In this document: in pieces, positions 28,756-31,757 of the stretch
How the letters are laid out: the number at the start of each line of letters is the position of its first letter
How positions within the stretch are numbered: the first letter of the stretch is position 1
Source of the DNA: Anaerolineales bacterium UBA3082
Lineage (GTDB): Bacteria; Chloroflexota; Anaerolineae; UBA7937
Assembly: GCA_002366595.1 (NCBI GenBank)
Contig: DFBK01000054.1
Span: 22,811 to 54,567, forward strand
Direction: 5' to 3'
DNA: 31,757 bases
Program-made: the position numbers and the translations under genes
The notes under the pieces: model-generated
What the model was told of the DNA's origin: nothing
Seen by the model: only the letters and a program-made list of their open reading frames with translations
The model's database searches: none

Positions 28756-31575
28756 CTATACTCCCTTCCCTACGGGATCCTGCAAGGATAAGGACATCTC
28801 CTCCCAATTTTTCCCCACCTTTATATCCACCTTGAGGGGAGCCCGCAACTCATAGGCCCCTTCCATGACTGAGCGGACAAGGGGAGCCACGGTTTTCAAT
28901 TCCCCCTCCGGCACTTCCAGGACCAACTCATCGTGCACCTGGAGGGTCAAGCGGCTGGCTAACCCCTTCTCTTGGAGAGCCCCGTGAAGACGGATCATCG
29001 CTATCTTGAGGATATCAGCGGCGCTGCCTTGGATGGGCATGTTGATAGCCATCCGCTCCGCCGCTCGTTTCACCCGGCCATGGGCTCGACTAGTAGATCG
29101 AAGTTCCGGGAAGTAGCGACGCCGACCGAGGAGAGTGGAGACATACCCCTTCTCTCGAGCCATCCGCTTGGTCTCCTCTATATATTCTCTCACCTTGGGA
29201 TAGCGGGCGAAATAATTGGCGATAAACTCAGCGGCTTCCTCCTGCGAGAGCCCCGTCCTTTGAGCCAAGCCGTAAGCGCCCATGCCGTACGAAAGGCCGA
29301 AGTTGATGCTCTTGGCTACGCGCCGCATCTCAGGGGTAACCTGGGAGAGGGGGACATCCATAACGGTAGCCGCGGTGCTGGCATGGATATCCTCCCCCCG
29401 TTTGAAGGCGCTCAAAAGTCCCGGATCCTGGGAGATGTGAGCCATGATCCGCAACTCCACTTGGGAGTAATCGGCCGACAAGAGCAGGCAACCCTCCTCC
29501 GCTATGAACGCTCGCCGCACCTGACGCCCTATCTCGGTACGGATAGGGATGTTTTGCAAATTGGGATCGCTGGAGGAGATCCGCCCCGTCACCGTTCCCG
29601 TCTGATGGTAGGAGGTATGGACCCGGCCGGTCCGAGGGTTTACCAAAAGTGGCAGAGCATCGAGGTAGGTGGATTTCAGTTTGCTGAGTTGCCGATGCTC
29701 CAAGACCAGTGCGATGATGGGATGCATACCCCGCAACTCCTCCAAGACCCTAGCCGAGGTAGAATATCCGGTCTTAGTTCTGGCTTTGGCTGGGAGCCCC
29801 AACTCCTTAAAGAGGACGGTACTAAGTTGCTGGGTGGAGGATATGTTGAAGGGGTGACCGGCCATCTCGTAGATCTCCTTCTCCAGGGCGGTGATACGCA
29901 GATATAGTTCCCGGGACATCTCCTTCAGGTGCTCTATGTCTAAAGCCACCCCGGCCATCTCCATGGCCACCAAGACCTCTACCAGCGGTATCTCCACTTG
30001 GACGAAGAGATCCCAAAGTTGGTGCTCTTTCAGTTCCGCCTCCAAGAGCCTAGCCAACCGCTCCGTGGCTTCCACATCGGCGATAGCGTAGGGGGCTGCG
30101 GCGGCGATGGGGACCTGGGCCATGGTCTTTTGATCTCTTCCCTTGCCGATCAGTTCACTGATGGAGGTCATCTCTACCCCCAGTTTCCGCCAGGCCAAAT
30201 TCTTCAAGCCGAAGCCCCTTCCCCCGGGGTCGAGGAGATAAGCGGCGATCATGGTATCGAAGGCCAGCCCCTGAACCTCCAGACCATGACGGCGCAAGAC
30301 CATTAAGTCGTATATGGCGTTATGGGCCCATTTGGCTACCCCATCGTCCTTGAGGATAGGGGCCAAGGCGGCCTCAACCTCCTCCCAAGGCAATTGCCCC
30401 TTTCCCTCGGGATCCCGTCCCTCGGGATCCCGTAGGGATAGGGATAGGGATAGGGACGGCTCCAAGTGACCGAGGGGGATATAATACCCCCCTCCAGGCT
30501 TTGTAGTGAGGGCCAGCCCCACCAGATCTACGGACATGGCGTCTCTGCCTGTGGTCTCCACATCCAAAGTTAAGTGAGAGGAGTGGGATAACTCGGTCAC
30601 CACCCTTTCCAGCGCCTTTTTGGTGGTCACCACTTGACCATCAACGGTTGCTTTCCCCTCAGGGGTCAAGAGCATCAACTGCTCCGCCTTTTGCTCCGAT
30701 TTGGGCAACCGATCCACCAGACTCCGAAACCCTAACTCCCTGAAAACTTCCACCACCCGATCCCGGTCGTAATCGCTAGTGCGACACTTCTCCAGATCTA
30801 GAGTAATGGGAACATCGGTGACGATGGTTGCCAAACGCTTGCTCAAGAAAGCCTGCTCCTTGCCCTCAACGAGGGCGTTTCTGACTCTGGCTGGTTCGAT
30901 CTCCTCTAGATGCTCATAGATATCCTCGAGGGTGCCATACCCTGTGATGAGATCGGTGGCGTACTTAGGCCCTATCCCTCGAACTCCGGGTATGTTGTCC
31001 GAAGCATCTCCTACCAGAGCCTTGTAATCCACCAGCAGGGAAGGTCGTAAGTTGTACTTCTCCTCGAGGGCTTTCTCATCAAAGAGCCTGGCTTCGGAGA
31101 AAGGTTGTCGGTGGCCCCCGGTGGTCAAGACCTTTACCTGGGGAGATACTAACTGAAAGGCGTCGTAATCACCGGTGAGGATGAGGGTCTCCACCCCCAA
31201 CTCCTGGGCCTGCTTAGAGAGGGTGCCGATGAGGTCGTCCGCCTCGTACCCTTCCACCTCGAAGATGGGGATACCTAGAGCCTCGATCACTTCTACTATG
31301 CGAGCCATCTGGTCCCGCATCTCCTCGGGCATACGAGCCCGCTGAGCCTTATACTCCTTGAACTCTTGGTGCCTAAAGGTTTCCTTCCCCGCATCGAAGG
31401 TCACGGCGATGTAGTCAGGCCTCTCTTGCTCCAAAGCCCGAAGGAGCATCAGGGTGAAGCCGTACACCGCGTTGGTCAACTCCCCTCGGGAGGTGGAGAA
31501 AGCATCTATGGGGAGAGCGAAGAAGGCTCGATAGGCTAAAGCGTGCCCGTCCACAAGAACCAGTTTCTTACCCAT
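28756..31575 (-). CDS. polA: DNA polymerase I
   Basis: A 939-residue enzyme with all three domains. The 5' nuclease (1-290) contains LVDGHALAYRAFFALP and EADDLIGTLSKQA. The 3'-5' exonuclease (about 315-515) keeps its key residues: Asp and Glu of LDVETTG, Asp of NAIYDLMVL, and YAIAD, so proofreading is expected. The polymerase (about 520-925) has QTGTVTGRISSSDPNLQNIP, SADYSQVELRIMAHIS, RRVAKSINFGLSYG and QVHDELVLEVP. Residues about 373-391 (SLSLSLRDPEGRDPEGKG) and the tail from about 928 (SLSLQDPVGKGV) are encoded by copies of a dispersed palindromic element, inserted in frame. ATG 31575 follows GGAAGTGAGG. Confidence 0.97.
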   Translation of the reverse strand: MGKKLVLVDGHALAYRAFFALPIDAFSTSRGELTNAVYGFTLMLLRALEQERPDYIAVTFDAGKETFRHQEFKEYKAQRARMPEEMRDQMARIVEVIEALGIPIFEVEGYEADDLIGTLSKQAQELGVETLILTGDYDAFQLVSPQVKVLTTGGHRQPFSEARLFDEKALEEKYNLRPSLLVDYKALVGDASDNIPGVRGIGPKYATDLITGYGTLEDIYEHLEEIEPARVRNALVEGKEQAFLSKRLATIVTDVPITLDLEKCRTSDYDRDRVVEVFRELGFRSLVDRLPKSEQKAEQLMLLTPEGKATVDGQVVTTKKALERVVTELSHSSHLTLDVETTGRDAMSVDLVGLALTTKPGGGYYIPLGHLEPSLSLSLSLRDPEGRDPEGKGQLPWEEVEAALAPILKDDGVAKWAHNAIYDLMVLRRHGLEVQGLAFDTMIAAYLLDPGGRGFGLKNLAWRKLGVEMTSISELIGKGRDQKTMAQVPIAAAAPYAIADVEATERLARLLEAELKEHQLWDLFVQVEIPLVEVLVAMEMAGVALDIEHLKEMSRELYLRITALEKEIYEMAGHPFNISSTQQLSTVLFKELGLPAKARTKTGYSTSARVLEELRGMHPIIALVLEHRQLSKLKSTYLDALPLLVNPRTGRVHTSYHQTGTVTGRISSSDPNLQNIPIRTEIGRQVRRAFIAEEGCLLLSADYSQVELRIMAHISQDPGLLSAFKRGEDIHASTAATVMDVPLSQVTPEMRRVAKSINFGLSYGMGAYGLAQRTGLSQEEAAEFIANYFARYPKVREYIEETKRMAREKGYVSTLLGRRRYFPELRSTSRAHGRVKRAAERMAINMPIQGSAADILKIAMIRLHGALQEKGLASRLTLQVHDELVLEVPEGELKTVAPLVRSVMEGAYELRAPLKVDIKVGKNWEEMSLSLQDPVGKGV
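28762..28795. repeat. Dispersed GGGATCCC element, copy 3 (polA 3' end)
   Basis: TCCCTTCCCTACGGGATCC then TGCAAGGATAAGGAC. It encodes the last 11 or so residues of PolA, beyond the usual C-terminus near VGKNWEEM. Confidence 0.6.
30404..30459. repeat. Dispersed GGGATCCC element, copy 4 (inside polA)
   Basis: Two exact tandem 15-bp units (CCCTCGGGATCCCGT, 30404-30418 and 30419-30433) followed by about four AGGGAT units (30434-30456). All lie in frame in the exonuclease region of polA. 30424-30444 is identical to 7093-7113. Confidence 0.75.
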
Positions 31576-31598
31576 CGCCTCACTTCCTGGATATATCC

Positions 31599-31627
31599 AT
31601 TCTAGCCCCTCGCAAAGCCAAAGTCAA
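31599..31627 (-). promoter_or_regulatory. polA-argS promoter
   Basis: On the minus strand: TTGACT (31622-31627), 17 bases, TAGAAT (31599-31604). Ten of twelve consensus positions match, just upstream of polA. Confidence 0.75.
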
Positions 31628-31655
31628 AGAAAGGGTTGCGATATGTGGAAAAGCA

Positions 31656-31671
31656 TACGCCGCTTGGCGTA
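31656..31671. repeat. Short hairpin upstream of polA
   Basis: TACGCC, loop GCTT, GGCGTA. The remaining sequence to the window end (31672-31757) shows no gene that can be supported. Confidence 0.4.
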
Positions 31672-31757
31672 GTGGCAAAGAAAAGGCATGCATAGTATCT
31701 CTTCCTGCTTCTTACAATCGGTCAATTTTTAGTCGGTTGGGGAGACATTAGGGATGG

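Overview
The window looks like a chromosomal segment of a Chloroflexota-like bacterium. This is an inference from gene style: frequent TTG and GTG starts with strong Shine-Dalgarno sites, an IleRS of the second (eukaryote-like) type under a T-box, tandem bacterial PH-domain membrane proteins, a DUF4349 lipoprotein, and many short palindromic repeats. MurJ and a lipobox protein show a peptidoglycan-containing cell. No plasmid or phage backbone is visible. Most of the DNA is housekeeping; an accessory island lies at about 21.1-25.6 kb and a smaller accessory patch at 9.8-11.5 kb.

Layout. 1-3.5 kb: tail of an upstream gene, a tandem PH-domain membrane protein, a convergent DUF4349 lipoprotein, a metallophosphoesterase, and a small unknown gene behind a perfect consensus promoter with twin operator-like dyads. 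3.5-7.1 kb: rpsT, murJ, a RAYT (REP-associated transposase) flanked by REP-like palindromes, ogt and ssb. 7.1-9.8 kb: a candidate small RNA with its own promoter and terminator, a polytopic membrane protein, a membrane-anchored methyltransferase with a zinc ribbon, and an HD-domain protein. 9.8-11.5 kb: two zinc-ribbon proteins, each preceded by the same leader repeat, and a small conserved protein. 11.5-18.3 kb: aspS, 6S RNA, then an Ile T-box operon of an AlaX-like editing protein, a frameshifted Nudix gene and ileS. 18.3-20.1 kb: the t6A genes tsaE and tsaB with rimI. 20.1-21.0 kb: a convergent PH/DUF1648-like membrane protein.

The island (about 21.1-25.6 kb) has five one-way units. Each unit is preceded by the same repeat of about 30 bp, which ends in a Shine-Dalgarno-like stretch. 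The units are a Dam-type methylase with a probable SacI-like endonuclease, an unknown protein, a small membrane protein, an SRPBCC protein and a truncated remnant. A good promoter lies upstream of the first repeat. The arrangement resembles a gene-cassette array, but no integrase or attC-like site is visible here. This is the best candidate for an undescribed system in the window.

From 25.6 kb to the end everything is on the minus strand: a RecB-family nuclease-domain protein with Fe-S type cysteines, an anchored hypothetical protein, and a polA-argS operon. A separate dispersed palindromic element (core ACGGGATCCCGT) occurs in the ssb leader and inside coding sequence: twice in polA and once in the PH/DUF1648-like gene. 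It resembles protein-coding palindromic elements known from other bacteria.
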